A DNA stretch of 64,000 nt from Strongylocentrotus droebachiensis (lineage: Eukaryota > Echinodermata > Echinoidea > Camarodonta > Strongylocentrotidae), in NCBI GenBank assembly GCA_035222895.1, contig JAVYIG010009903.1:1-64000 (forward strand). The letters run 5' to 3'. Positions 11,819 to 23,537 of the stretch are shown in pieces (positions within the stretch are counted from its first letter, which is position 1; the number at the start of each line of letters is the position of its first letter). The position numbers were made by a program, and so were the translations under genes. Below the pieces are notes generated by a model. That model was not told the origin of the DNA. It saw nothing but the letters and a program-made list of their open reading frames with translations, and did no database searches.

Positions 11819-12699
11819 CAATTCTCGCTACCCTAAATAGGTACGAAAATCTCGAAATTCGCGAGACGAGGTAATTTTCACTCTCTCGGGTCGTCACTAC
11901 AACTTCCGGTATAGAGTCCCATCCCGCTGGCGCTAGCGCCTGTGTTCGCTGTGCAGAGTTTTCACGCACGCTAAAATCGATGCCAATCAGTGTAATTTGT
12001 ACAGATTATAATATATGCATTAAATTTAGTTTGTTTTTATTCAATTTGAATATACAATAAAAAGCAAAAAATAGTTTACAGGAAAGATTTTATTTTTATT
12101 CATGTTTTTTTTCTGTTAATCTAAAAGTAAAAAAAAAATAATTGTCTTAAAATTGTGCATGTAGCGACCAGCGTCACAATCACGAGCAGACGATACAGTA
12201 AACAGTGTAGAGACAACACTCAGTTCATGTATTTCTCGTCGACCACAAAATGGATAAAAAAACAGTTTCGGAACTTAAAAAAATCTTAACGGACAGAGGA
12301 ATACCATGCAATGGAAAGCTTCGGGCAGAATTAGTGACTTTAGCACAAAAGGCCGTTAAACTCTACCGTGAAAGAGAGGGTTGTGATCACGAACTGGGAA
12401 ATTTCACCCAAGTCACGGCCTTCATCCACCCCCATTTTTCAGGGTTCTTACGCTTGGAATCATGAGCCCAGCACTGTGCAGCCTCACAAAAGAAAACCAT
12501 TGTCACTGATGTCAAAAGACGCAAAAAACAACGAATGAAATGTTCAAATAAACGTTGAAATATTTGCGAAAAAAAAAAAAGACCGAGCAGACGACATACA
12601 GGAAGCTGTAATGTCGAAAAGCTATCCCATAATGCAATGCGCGTTTTCAGGATTTTCCCCGGATCTCGGCAGAATCGCTATTTGGAGTAGCGAGAATTG
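11819..12699. mobile_element. Possible TIR element or promoter segment bounded by 22-base inverted arms
   Basis: Positions 11819-11840 (CAATTCTCGCTACCCTAAAT...) and 12678-12699 form 22-base inverted arms with two mismatches. Between them lie the retrocopy (12199-12582) and GC-rich sequence with ACTACAACTTCCGG (near 11898) and CCCATAATGCAATGCGC (near 12627), which look like promoter motifs. It is either a TIR transposon later hit by a retrocopy, or a host promoter region, perhaps for the minus-strand HPS6-like gene. I cannot decide between these. Confidence 0.4.
12199..12582 (+). pseudogene. Retrocopy of a SAP-domain transcript
   Basis: An AATAAA signal at 12546-12551 is followed by a run of A ending near 12581, and near-identical flanks CGAGCAGACGATACAG (12183-12198) and CGAGCAGACGACATACAG (12584-12601) bracket the unit. 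These are the marks of LINE-mediated retroposition. The frame 12250-12465 begins with a well-placed ATG (AAAATGG) and encodes 71 residues. The first 40 (MDKKTVSELKKILTDRG...LVTLAQKAVKLY) resemble a SAP motif, a short helix-extended loop-helix that binds DNA. After the SAP motif no known domain follows, so the copy is 5' complete but short. The parent gene was not identified. It may be inert or expressed from a local promoter. Confidence 0.6.
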
Positions 12700-12921
12700 G
12701 CAATTTTGGCATTCAAAGCCATTGCGTATTAAATCTACATACTAAATGTCATCTATTTTGCACCACATCATTTGTTTAAATATTCAATCTGCACAGAAAA
12801 AAACTTCACAGCAGTTTAGAACTGCTAATATCCTGCAATCTATGATCTACAAAAAAATCAGAGTATGACAATATCTAAATGACTGCAGTGATTATCTAGA
12901 AACATCAATCATTAAATGAGA

Positions 12922-13131
12922 TTAAAGGCTTGTTCAGAATATATATGGCGCTGTTATCCGCCGCAAAAAGCCACCAAGTTTTTAAAGTGATTGACGACTG
13001 CATGCAACACAGGACTTGCACGTTTTCACAGAGCTTGATGTTATAAGAAATGTGGAGCATATTATCTTTAACATCATTATAAAGAATAAAATAAATCACA
13101 TTTTGGAGCGCCATATCTGAACGAGCCTAAT
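12922..13131. repeat. MITE, ends ATTAAAGGCTTGTTCAGAAT
   Basis: The left end matches the complement of the right end GCGCCATATCTGAACGAGCC. It abuts the next MITE base to base at 13131. Confidence 0.65.
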
Positions 13132-13332
13132 GCCTCAGTCACACCTTTGCATATTATTTATGGCTAGCCGTTTGAACGTTTAATCCTATTAATTCTAGAT
13201 ATCAAGAAATGATTTTCTGTTGTAAAGCAATGGTAATTCTTGATATCAAGAAATAGGAATAAATGTTAAAAACGACCTGCCATAAATATGCAGCAATACG
13301 CAAGCCAAATACACAAAGGTGTGACTGAGGCA
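13131..13332. repeat. MITE, ends TGCCTCAGTCACACCTTTG
   Basis: It has 19-base perfect terminal inverted repeats (CAAAGGTGTGACTGAGGCA at right). The inner arms TTTATGGC/GCCATAAA and TTGATATCAAGAA extend the palindrome. No coding capacity. Confidence 0.8.
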
Positions 13333-13439
13333 TAAAAGATGCCCCAAATAACACATTTTAAGGGAACAATCCATTCTTCAATATGTGCTCAGTCTTTTTT
13401 TTTTAATCTCACGTCTTCGAGCCTGGATGAAACAGTAGC

Positions 13440-13502
13440 TAGCTAGCGCTAGCCCTAACTCTAAACCTAACTTAAAACCCAATCGCAAACCTAACCCTAC
13501 GA
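13440..13502. repeat. Degenerate telomere-like repeat
   Basis: CCCTAACTCTAAACCTAACT and further CCTAACCCTA units resemble the complement of TTAGGG. An interstitial telomeric-type repeat is also seen at 51230-51405. Confidence 0.45.
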
Positions 13503-14573
13503 CTACATGTATATTGATGAAATGCATTTAAAGCCCACAGCAAGTATTGCCTTATTTAGGTCACGATTTTACAATGATAATCACACACATGTGTGGTTTC
13601 ATGAACATGTACATGTGCATATTATTATTATTATTATAATTATTATTTATTCGGCAAAAACAAAGAAAATCATTGAATCCGAAACAAGAGCACATTTGGA
13701 AAAGAGTTACATGGATGCCGGAAAAAAGAAAAAGATTAACTAAATAACTTTTACCCGAAGGTCTTCTTTTCCAATCCATGTGACTTTACAGAAATGGTAA
13801 CAATAATAAAATAATGAGGCATAACAATTTATGAATCACTCTGTAATCAACAATACTAATCATTGATAAGATACAATTTTGAAAATGAAAAAAAAAAAAA
13901 AACTTAACCCCTCCCCCCCCCCCCCAAAAAAAAGGAGAAACATGCCGCTTTGTGTACAGCAGCACCAGGGGGGGGGGGGATTCAAAAATATTTTTAAAAG
14001 GTGAATACATGCACTCAAATCCGTCATTTAAGAACAGTTTGCTGTTATTTTGTTACTTGGGAATGAAAAAAATATGAGCACCAATCATTGACATGTTTTC
14101 TTTCTTAACACTCACATCATCCTGATACAGTATTCCTTTCCTGGAAATAGTATGTGTACATGTATTTACAACCATGAACTATACAGGTCCATTGATTTGG
14201 CATTATAATTGAAGCAGAAAATGGAATGAACATTTAACAAATATCAAAATCAGTACAAACAATGTAAAGAAAAAAGCTAAGGAGGGAAAACATGATGTAC
14301 AGTATGTACAGTACACCTGTACAATATAAAGCAACATAACAAAATTAAAATGTGATACTGCATGTAAAATTGTTGTATTCATATATAATGACAAATTCAA
14401 TATAATTCCATACTGTACAAACTGTCTTTTGAAAAGGCTTTATACAAAATAACATTTACAATTGAATAGTTTTATTGCAAGAATAGATTTGACATCACAT
14501 TAAACTGACTTATAAAATGCTTTTCTGGCTGAAACCTAAGGTAAAATTAAAATACATGAAACAGTACATGTAA
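13503..14573. other. No gene recognised; AT-rich with microsatellites
   Basis: It contains an ATT run (13620-13645), a poly-A/poly-C pair near 13890-13931 and a G run near 13969-13979. The open frames are simple-sequence artefacts. Confidence 0.4.
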
Positions 14574-14954
14574 TTTAAAGATGAAGTTGAGTTCTGGTCA
14601 TGCGATTGCATTGTGAAAGAAACGGTGTGGAACCGACCAGAAAAGGTTGATCATCTAGCATATAAGAATTTGTGTGTATTGCAAGGTTCTGGAATCATCA
14701 AAATGATAAGAAATTTGGCCAAGTCTTGGTAAAGTTACAAACACTTGCACAGAACTACACGAACACGTGGCGTAAAAAGCCGGCCCCCCGATTTTTACGA
14801 TGTTACATGCATATTTAGAATATGAAGGCATTTGAAGAGCCATGCTTTTCAGGGAACATGTCTTAACTGATGTTCTTCCACACTTGCATAATAAGAATGA
14901 GTAATGCTCACAAATTATTTTCACCTCTTCCCAGAACTCAACTTTCTCTTTAAG
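14574..14954. repeat. MITE family N, full copy
   Basis: The ends TTAAAGATGAAGTTGAGTTC and CCCAGAACTCAACTTTCTCT with TTAAG are inverted. It matches 2095-2458 internally. The termini are also related to those of 21169-21733 and to the fragments beside the mevalonate kinase stop codon. Confidence 0.75.
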
Positions 14955-15590
14955 AAGGGTTTATTCTGGAGTTTGTAATGAGTATGATACATGTACTAGG
15001 ATATGAATAAAATGCATACAACACAAAAAATACATGTACCTGTACATGTTAATCCATTTGAATATACACAGGTTTGGTAACAGTACCAAATTTCATTCAC
15101 TATGCATGTAATGTCCCAACAAAAAATGTCTGTACATGCACTATACATACATGTACTTTGCAAACTACATTTGTACATCCCCTGTTAACAAAAAAAATGA
15201 AAAAAAAATCTTCACTTGTTTGCTTCCATTTGACTTTATTCATGAACTGGTGAGGGGGAATTTAAGCAACACTCCCCCTGATAAACATCTGCGTCCTGTG
15301 TACAGACAGAACGATCAGAAAGAGCCATTTTCCATTAAACAAATTCCCTACTTTTCCTCTCAAAGTTGTCAAATGAATTTTCAAAGGACTTGCCATCACT
15401 GCATACATTTACATGTACACTATACTGTATGTCCTACATGTACATGTACATGTATACAGTACAAGAACGGTCATGTGCAGACTGCATACAATGAGATAAA
15501 TAATTCCTCTGAATCAAACAAAGATTTTAAAAAAATAGACCAGATACAACCTTTCCAATCACTTCCTTAAGTTCCACACAGTTGCTTTCA
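14955..15590. other. No gene recognised; ACATGTAC-rich sequence
   Basis: It is rich in TACATGTA palindromic motifs. An open frame of 144 codons at 15136-15570 has no recognisable domain and atypical composition. I do not call it a gene. Confidence 0.4.
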
Positions 15591-15655
15591 CAGAACTCAA
15601 CCTTATCTTTATTACTTCAGGAAAGATTCCGGGAGTAGCAAACCATCACTGGACC
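15590..15655 (-). repeat. Duplicated mevalonate kinase C-terminus next to a MITE end
   Basis: Minus-strand sequence at about 15617-15652 repeats the last coding bases of the mevalonate kinase gene (GATGGTTTGCTACTCCCGG, then AATCTTTCCTGAAG). Here the frame runs DGLLLPESFLK straight into two stop codons. The adjacent CAGAACTCAACCTTATCTTT also recurs beside the true stop codon. This is a local duplication or a remnant of the pre-insertion 3' end. Confidence 0.6.
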
Positions 15656-15761
15656 ACAAGGTTGACTGCAATATATACATGTATGTGTAGTCCAACGTAC
15701 TCATTACTGTGTACCTACATTAAGTCATGTGACTCTTTAAGACGGAGCCAATTTCTTATAA

Positions 15762-16083
15762 TAAGCGAGTTCGTAATTAGGATTTGCACATGGGCAGATA
15801 AAGGTCATTCGTACCCAAATCACGAAACCATTGAGACGAATACTCGGATCGTGCTCATGAAAGTTATGTAATCAGTACATTCATTTATGCACCAACAGTA
15901 CGTTTATCCGATACACAGGTGGAAGTATTCTTCTCAAGAGGCAAACAAAAGGTATTCATGAAGCACCTCCATCACTTTGGCAGTGATCATTCTAAAATGC
16001 ACAGGTGGGAAGTATCCATCGTGTCGAAGATCTGTGGATATTTTGGGGTCATGCGTTCCAGAGCTATTTACGAACTCGCTTAT
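15762..16083. repeat. MITE family L copy 1
   Basis: The inverted ends AAGCGAGTTCGTAATTAG and ATTTACGAACTCGCTTAT match. The internal blocks GCAGATAAAGGTCA, CAAGAGGCAAACAAA and AAGATCTGTGGATATTT recur in the copy at 24279-24548. It lies just downstream of the mevalonate kinase stop codon, within the probable 3' region of the transcript. Confidence 0.75.
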
Positions 16084-16194
16084 TTTGATAATTACAAAAC
16101 CTGTATGTGCTACATGATCAACCTTTCCAATTGCTTCCATTCGATTACTGGTACTGCCACTTTGCGATTGCATGACCAGAACTTAACCTTATCT

Positions 16195-17436
16195 TTAAGC
16201 GTACTTCAGGAAAGATTCCGGGAGTAGCAAACCATCACCGAGCAGCGTTTCCTTGCTCCGATGCATCATGACCCCATGGGCTCCTAGACTCGTTATCCAG
16301 GATTCGTAATTATGGCAGTGGAGGTCTGCCTGGAGCGCCTTGACCGAATCCTTTGGAATGTCAGGAGGCAGGAGGGCAAAGACGCAGCCGCCTCCACCCG
16401 CACCCGTTAGCTTGGCGTGGATCTTGTAAGCCGCAGCTGAACGGACGATGTTGTTGATTGCTGGATGGGACACTCCAATCACGTATAACAGCTGTTGGTT
16501 GATATCCACAAGCTCTCCTAGGCTCTTGAAGGCACCGTCCTTGTCCAAGGATTCTCCCGTCTTAAGAGCTTGCAGAGTTCGCTTACACTCCTGCGATATC
16601 TCCTCTATGGAATCCAGGATGGGGCCGTATACCTTGGGGTATTTGTCACAACGTCTCTGGACACCTGCCACAAGTTCCTTGGTGCTCCTTGAAACACAGG
16701 TGTTCACGAGGAGGATGGACAGCTCTGGCATGTTCTCTAGAGGAGTAATGACCTTCTGCTTGTATTCTATAGCACCACCGTGAACGCTTATCGAGTTATC
16801 GATTCCAGAGGGATTCCCATGAATCACACGCTCCCCTTCGTAAGCCCATGTATTGATCAACTCCATGTTTTCTTTGCTCCAATCAAGAGTATTGTCAGAG
16901 GAAGATATCGGGCTGACGGCTTTGGCCCACGTCAGCATCCCTGCGGCAAGACAGACAGAAAAAGCAGCAGAAGATCCAAGCCCTGCACCTGGGGGAAGGG
17001 CGGAGGAAACCAGAACGTCCAAGATTGGGAACTTCCCATTCCTGCCGGCGATACACAGGTACAAGTACAGAAAGGCCATCACAGCTAATCGTTTTGTGGT
17101 CTCTGTGTCACTGTAACCTAGGAACAGTCGCAACCTCTGCATGATCTCCGCACTTGGTTTCACCTCCATGACATCGCTGTTGAGCAGATCTGGGAATTGC
17201 TCCTGAAGTTCGAGGACGTCCCAAGATCTTTCAAGGTCGATGTCCGGCAGATTGAGGTGGAGCCGTCCGCTATCTTTCTCCTTCAGACAGAGGAAGGACC
17301 GGAGATTGAGACCTGCGGCAAGTGCCGTCTTCCCGTGGACGACTGCATGCTCCCCATGGAGAATGATCTTGCCCGGTGCAGAGATGAAGATAGAGACTGG
17401 CTCGGATGTGGAATTATTGGCAAGTTCAGCCGCCAT
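16195..17436 (-). CDS. MVK: Mevalonate kinase, complete, single exon
   Basis: A 413-residue protein that phosphorylates mevalonate with ATP to 5-phosphomevalonate, an early step of isoprenoid and sterol synthesis in the cytosol or peroxisome. The GHMP-kinase motifs are all present. Motif 1 is PGKIILHGEHAVVHG (about residues 21-35, K23 matching human K13). The phosphate loop is LPPGAGLGSSAA (147-158, S156). GERVIHGNPSGIDN (201-214) carries the catalytic Asp213, and KLTGAGGGGCVFAL (342-355) is the C-terminal glycine loop. Length is close to human MVK (396). I chose the ATG at 17436 because motif 1 falls at the expected distance and the context AAGATGGCGGC is a strong start. The frame stays open further upstream only with non-family sequence. 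Human MVK has many introns; here the coding region is uninterrupted, so it may be a functional retrogene or a lineage with intron loss. The last codons (KYA, stop) lie at a MITE boundary. Confidence 0.95.
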   Translation of the reverse strand: MAAELANNSTSEPVSIFISAPGKIILHGEHAVVHGKTALAAGLNLRSFLCLKEKDSGRLHLNLPDIDLERSWDVLELQEQFPDLLNSDVMEVKPSAEIMQRLRLFLGYSDTETTKRLAVMAFLYLYLCIAGRNGKFPILDVLVSSALPPGAGLGSSAAFSVCLAAGMLTWAKAVSPISSSDNTLDWSKENMELINTWAYEGERVIHGNPSGIDNSISVHGGAIEYKQKVITPLENMPELSILLVNTCVSRSTKELVAGVQRRCDKYPKVYGPILDSIEEISQECKRTLQALKTGESLDKDGAFKSLGELVDINQQLLYVIGVSHPAINNIVRSAAAYKIHAKLTGAGGGGCVFALLPPDIPKDSVKALQADLHCHNYESWITSLGAHGVMMHRSKETLLGDGLLLPESFLKYA

Positions 17437-17440
17437 CTTG
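17426..17440 (-). promoter_or_regulatory. YY1-type motif over the mevalonate kinase start codon
   Basis: Minus-strand AAGATGGCGGC spans the ATG and matches the known YY1 consensus AAGATGGCGGC, which often overlaps start codons of TATA-less housekeeping genes. Its function here is inferred. Confidence 0.4.
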
Positions 17441-17583
17441 GGTAAATTTTTAAGTGCACGTCTGCAAGGAATGCTGGGAATAAAAATGAAAACCAGAGAA
17501 AAGAAAAACCCAATGTCACTAAAGATTTCTTCCTTTTGATGTTTTTCTTCAAATACTGCAAATTCCCAAATCTTATGTTTCAA

Positions 17584-18011
17584 ATTGCCACTTTAAAAAA
17601 CACAGGTAGAGTATGAGGCCCTGAATTTATTTCTTCTCCTCTACAAAAATATTTTTCCAATATGCATTCTACTCAATTATTATTATTTTTATTTATTTTT
17701 TATTTATTTTTTTTTTTTTTTTTGGGGGGGGGGGAGTTTGTTTATTTATTTTTTCTTCTTTTTTTTTTCTTCTTTTTTCTGCTGTTCTAATGTTATTATA
17801 GGGAATAGGTTATACAATCAACACAGATTCCTAGTTAGTGACTTATCAATTTAGGTCAATTCATCTGGTGTTCATTTTTCACAGCATTCTGACAATTAGT
17901 ATGACTCTATGAGCATGCACAAATTTATGTGTGTTAATTGAAACCGACATTGACAATTCTACATGAAATATAATGCTTGGATGATCATTCCAGGTCTCAG
18001 ATGACTTACAA
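17584..18011. other. No gene; T-rich simple sequence
   Basis: It holds long T runs and a G run (about 17690-17775) upstream of the mevalonate kinase gene. It may include its 5' UTR or promoter, but no defined motif was found. Confidence 0.4.
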
Positions 18012-18524
18012 TTAAAGGTATTACAAAGTTTTGGGAAATTTTGAAAAATGGGTGGATAGTGATTCTTTACAATTTTGATATATTTGGATGCCCCTGTGGA
18101 TGTATTAAAAACACCAGAAATGTTAGCCCCTAAAACACTTCTGCTTTCGAGAAAAATTGAATATAAAGATTTACCGGTGCTCCCGGTAAATTTTGGTAAA
18201 TTTCAAATAGCTCCTACGGCCGTACAGTGGTAGCTGCGACCATGAAAATCTCAGAGTATAATGTAGTTCTGGTATATAATTTCCGAACGACAATAGCTAA
18301 TCGGTCGATTTTAGTCAATAAGCATTGTTTTATAGCTTAATTAATATCTTGACCTTGAGAGGGAGCTATTCAACATAAAATGTTTATTATTTACAATTTC
18401 ATAACTTTAGAGTCGTTTTCGACCGCGACAACGATCACTGAATATTGTAGTATCGTATATGCTTCCAATATATTCATTTGAACCAAATTCATGACCCCAT
18501 ACCAAAACTTTGTATTACCTTTAA
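18012..18524. repeat. MITE family C copy 1, TTAA ends
   Basis: A 513-base element whose ends, TTAAAGGTATTACAAAGT and ACTTTGTATTACCTTTAA, are inverted. The TTAA at both ends suggests TTAA target-site duplication. The copies at 26007-26515 (inverted) and 61914-62430 share the core CTACGGCCGTAC and the block GATCACTGAATATTGTAG. No coding capacity. Confidence 0.85.
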
Positions 18525-21168
18525 GGTCTACGTACGTGTAGGTCCTTCATGAATAAATTAAGTTTTGTCTAGATCATCAAATAGAGCTGCAAGTTGGACC
18601 AAGCACCCTATCCTGTCTCAAAAAGCAAAAAGAAACCAGACCAAGATTTTTAAGGATATTTTCTTGACCAAATTGCAATTATCTCTAATTTCAACTGCAG
18701 GCTGATGAAGACGCAAATTAGCTTGCTAATTTAATTTTGAGATCAGATCATCGGGCTACAACTTACAGTTACATGTAGTTAAAAAAGCAGGTTATTTTGC
18801 AACTTCAGTCTAGATCTAAGACAGGCCTATTTATTAGTGAGTTGTCAATTGTCTCAGTCATCAATGCGAGTGTCTGTGACAAGACAGTGCAAGATTTGTT
18901 TGTAATTTTTTTTAAATCAGACATGACAGAAGTGAGAAGACAGAAAAAAGTCTGCACTGAGAAAGTAAGAAAGTAAGAAACATCCAGGTACTTCATTGCA
19001 CAAGTCAAGAAACTCCTTTCACACTTCCACACACACACATATTTATGGTCTGCATAATCAATCGCATTCCAATCGTACCAAGCAGAAGGCGAAAAGCCAA
19101 GGACAGCCCAAGCCGCAGAACCAGAGATGCTGCATTATGCACCAGTTAGGCAGTAGGCCCTAAGCCTGCGCCTGCAGCCCGTGAATACCAGGGCCCAGGT
19201 GATAGGCGCAGTCAAGACGGCTAGCGCTGCACACCCGATCGACGACAGATTCTAGATCTTCCAAAAGATCATTTTGTTCAACGAAAAACAAGTTAATGTA
19301 AACAAAACAAAACATTTATGAATCATTCATACCTCTTTGTGATTAAGTGGAAAGCAGTCTGAAATAAGTTGCGTTTTGAAAACAGATTCAGAGGCCATCA
19401 GAAAGCAGAAAAATGATCCTGTCCCAGAAAGAAAAACGTCAATACCCAACCCTGCTCAGCTAGCGTAGTCTCTATTCAAATCGTGATAATCATCGTATTC
19501 ACTTAGAAATGTTATCGAATCATACATATGTGATAAAACAATACTCATATTAATATATAATATATTAAAAATAGCAATATTTCATTATTGATTACTTTTT
19601 TTGTTATGAGCTATGATTTAGAAAAAATCGAGCTATAAATAATTACTTTAGCCTGAATTGTTGATAACACTAGCTTACCCTCATCGGCCGATATCGGACG
19701 ATTGATCGAGAATATTGATCACGAGGAGTGGGCGGGGCAGAACGTAACAAATTAACTTGTTAACTTCATCTCGTTTTGGAACAAAAAAAGTTGATTATGG
19801 CCGGGCCCTAATTTGATTGAAAACCCCAATTATAGAAGATATGCACGAGGACAAAAAACCTAGGTATAGCGCTAGGAATAAAGCAGCTATAGACAACGAG
19901 CCCGGACAACAAGCAAATTAGTACCACACACAGGCACCCAATATGTTCACCTTATATATTCCTTTTCAATTTAACTCCCCCTATATACCCCTACGCTCAC
20001 TAACTTTCTCTCTCCCAGATCTCTCTCTTAGACCTCTCTTTCTCTCCATCTAACTCTTTCTTTCTCACTCTCTCTCTTTCTCTACTATTGTAATAGCATC
20101 TCTCTTTCTTTCTCCCCGTCCACCTAGCTCTCTCTCTCTCGATCTCTCTCTCTCTCTCCTTATAGATTGCCTTCCCTCACTAGGTTAACCATAACCCTAA
20201 TAAGTAAGAATATCCCCCCACTAAATTTCAATATTTAAAAAAATGTCTATATACCATAAACATATATACCATAAACATGAAACAAACACATTGAGTATAG
20301 CATTATCAAAGTGATATATTTATTTCTTTTGTACAAAATGAAATATACATTACATGTACAGAATTTCATTGCAAATCATACTCTTTAACTACCTCCATTA
20401 AAGGCATCGTTTTACAATGTTTTTAGTTATACAAATCTGAGATGCGTGGACCTGCATGTTATCAGTGTCTGTGATATGGTATACTATTTTTAAGCCCTAA
20501 AAAAATTGCACTTCAAAATGATCATGAAGTGCTTCAAAAAAGTAAAAAAATCTTTGAGTGACCAGTTTTATCATATGGTACTCATTTCACCCAATTGACT
20601 CTAGGTGTCAATAAACAAAAAAATCAAAATCTTCGGGAAAACGGTTTCTATAATTTCGAATTCCAATCATAAAAATCTTGATAATCAAACATGCGATCGG
20701 CTTGTAAAATTCATGGGATTCATTTCAGCATTAACACTGATGAGGTTACCCTGGGTAAACAAGACATGTTACATATTAGTAGTAGTAGTAGTAGTATTAT
20801 TAATTCTTCATATTGTACTTTTATTGATAAATAAGTATACATCATAAATTGAGCAAATAGACATTGCAAAATGCCTCAACAGTGCTTCCTTGTACCGGGA
20901 GTAGTGGGCTTCAAACCAAGGGTACAGGAAGCGTTAAGTGTCAAACACTCTATTTCATATGAATTACCGTAATTCTTCAATACAAAAATAAATTGAAGCC
21001 TTGAAATGAAACTGAGCATAATACTTCACTATGAGATGGATTATGTTCATAATATTGATAAAAAAATATTCTGCTCTTGTACAGTACATACTACATTAAA
21101 TTCTCTACATGCTTTAATCATTCTTTTATACAATCACCAAAAGAAAAGCTTTTGAAACTAATAATTGG
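18525..21168. other. No gene recognised; C/T-rich and AT-rich spacer
   Basis: It contains a CTCT-rich tract (about 19995-20160), GTA triplets near 20778-20795 and scattered AT-rich sequence. A GC-richer patch near 19080-19250 could be an upstream promoter or 5' exon, but no exon could be defended. Confidence 0.35.
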
Positions 21169-21733
21169 TTAAAGGGATAGTTGAGTTCTGCTTTCAGATC
21201 GCAAATGCCTTCAAAGTGCATGGTTATTGCTCTTATTAATATCTATGACATTTCTAGTGCCCTTTTAGGACCTAAAATTGCTAAGAAGGTAATTTTAGAC
21301 CCCAAAATGTGTGAAATTTAGCAAATACGATCATACCAATTGAGCTCCACTTTAAAAAAAAGACGGTGACTGTTAATTAATTCATTAATAATAACAATAC
21401 ATGGGCCGGCTAATTGTGCGTAATATAACCAACAGGAAAAAGCCAACAAAAAAGCCAACATCGGCATTGGCTGAAATACAACGTAAAAAGCGATATTTTG
21501 TTTTTTTCAACGACCTTCAACGGCTGGTTCAAATTATCTAATATTTGTTGTGGTACACAAGTATTAGAAATCATTATATTTATGGATATTTCAGCCGTCT
21601 CAGAACCGATTTTGATCAAACAAAGATGATTTTGTCATTTAAATTGTATGTTCTTCAGTCAGTTGTTCATTATCTCACACAAAAAATTATTTTGTGTAGC
21701 GCCCTCTGCAACAGAACTCAACTATCCCTTTAA
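21169..21733. repeat. MITE family M, ends TTAAAGGGATAGTTGAG
   Basis: TTAAAGGGATAGTTGAGTTC at left and its complement GAACTCAACTATCCCTTTAA at right are near-perfect inverted termini, about 565 bases apart. The termini resemble family N. Confidence 0.8.
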
Positions 21734-22356
21734 AGTCCTGTTCCCATGATATGGTCGAATCATGGTCTCATCTAGACTATGATTTTACCTGCAAACAAAT
21801 GACACAACATGTGCACCATCTCCATCACCGTGAACGAGACTGAACAATCAGTGGGTTTCTAAAGGAGACCTGGGAATTAACGATATCACAGATCCGGAAT
21901 AGCCCCGCAAAGTTACCCCTATTGGCATGCGACCCGTCCATTTCAATAGAAGTTCAGTTGATGGGATTCAGAATACTTTAGCAGAATTTAGCGGACTATT
22001 GTGGACTTTACCTGGTTTTACTGGAAGTTTGAAAAGTGGGCATGCAATGTGCATAGTAATGCATTGTGTCAGATGACCTACATGTATTATGTTAACACTA
22101 AGGTCTGACAAGGTTTCTACAAATCTGAGAAAGTGAGTGTACCATAAAAAAATCCTCCTCTGAAGACCGTTACACCATTCTGTTGGTGTTTATTTGAATT
22201 ATGGTGTTTTCCTACAGTCCAGAGAGTAACAAGAGTAACAGTACTTTGAAATCCTGAAGAAACACACCAAAAGACTTATTCCAAATAAAGAGCTAGACTT
22301 TGGTGCTTGTCGTAATCAACTGGAGTTGCTTTTGATGGTGATGCATTCAGCGGATC

Positions 22357-23348
22357 TCAAAATCTTGTCAGAATGATGGGGAAGTTTTCCGTTATCAAAT
22401 GGTCATCAAGGAGCACTACTACCAGGTTAATTTCAAATTCTGTGAATGGAAGAAGAGGAAAAACAACAAAATAAATTACCAGTAGTACAGCTACTCAAAA
22501 GATCCCTCAAAAATTACCTTTTCCCCTAGTGATCTACTTCCTGTAGAACTGTACATTTGTCGTCCTCTCTTAATACAATTGTATTTGTAAGCGCTATGGT
22601 ACTTATTGTTTTTAGTGCTCCTAAATATTTTATATCAATTATTATTATCTAAAGATAACAACTAACAAAAATAGTGAGAACAGAGAGATAAATCCGGAAG
22701 TAATGAACAGAAAGGGGGGAATATTAAGGCTGACCCTTTTTCAATAATTTTGACAACAGTTTCGAGCCAACATATCATGTCATAAATAAATGGAAATTTA
22801 TTTTAGGCCAATCTGGGGTAATAATCATGTAGTTCTGATAAATGCCATTCACCCTTAAGTCACTTGTTGGTGAAAAGGGTGAAATAAGGCCTATTCTGTA
22901 CAGTATGTGCTTCCTTTTATATACTGGAGTCACACGATAGGTTATTCAATGTGCTTAACCTGCAGCCAAATTAACTGTTAGTCAAGCAAAGCATAAACAA
23001 ATGTGTCGTAAAGAGTCCTGTAAAAACATGTGCACAAACTTGGCTTTATTTCAATTTGATTCAGTTACAAGACTATGTTCTCTCTGTCGATATAAACAGA
23101 ATATTATAGATTTTCTATTTCATATGTACAAAATAATGCATCTGCAGTGGTATAGCTATGGGGGTGGGCAGGGAAGGGTTATGTGCCCACCCAATAGTAG
23201 TGAAAAATGAATATGTAAAAAAAGCAACAAAACACCCTCCTATAATCAGCAGCCATGTAAATGTGCATTTCATTTTCCGACCAGTTCGGTAAACCCCACT
23301 GCCCCCCCCCCCCCAGAAAAATCATTGGTTCATTGCCTGCCCCCTCAA

Positions 23349-23385
<37 letters not shown>

Positions 23386-23495
23386 ACACGACACCACTGT
23401 ATCTGTATCTCATAATATCCGTCTCTTCTTCAGGATGATATTGAGCACTAAAAAAAAGAGGTTCTTTTTTCTTTCCTCAACCACCTGCCCCCTTG

Positions 23496-23537
<42 letters not shown>

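Noticed and set aside
15136-15570. 144-codon open frame
   Set aside because: No domain, no splice context, and it spans TACATGTA-rich simple sequence.
16448-17539. Several plus-strand open frames opposite the mevalonate kinase gene
   Set aside because: They are antisense shadows of a conserved coding region, with no family similarity of their own.
17437-17583. A 49-residue N-terminal extension of mevalonate kinase
   Set aside because: It begins at a non-ATG codon, is unlike the family, and the ATG at 17436 has a strong context and fits family length.
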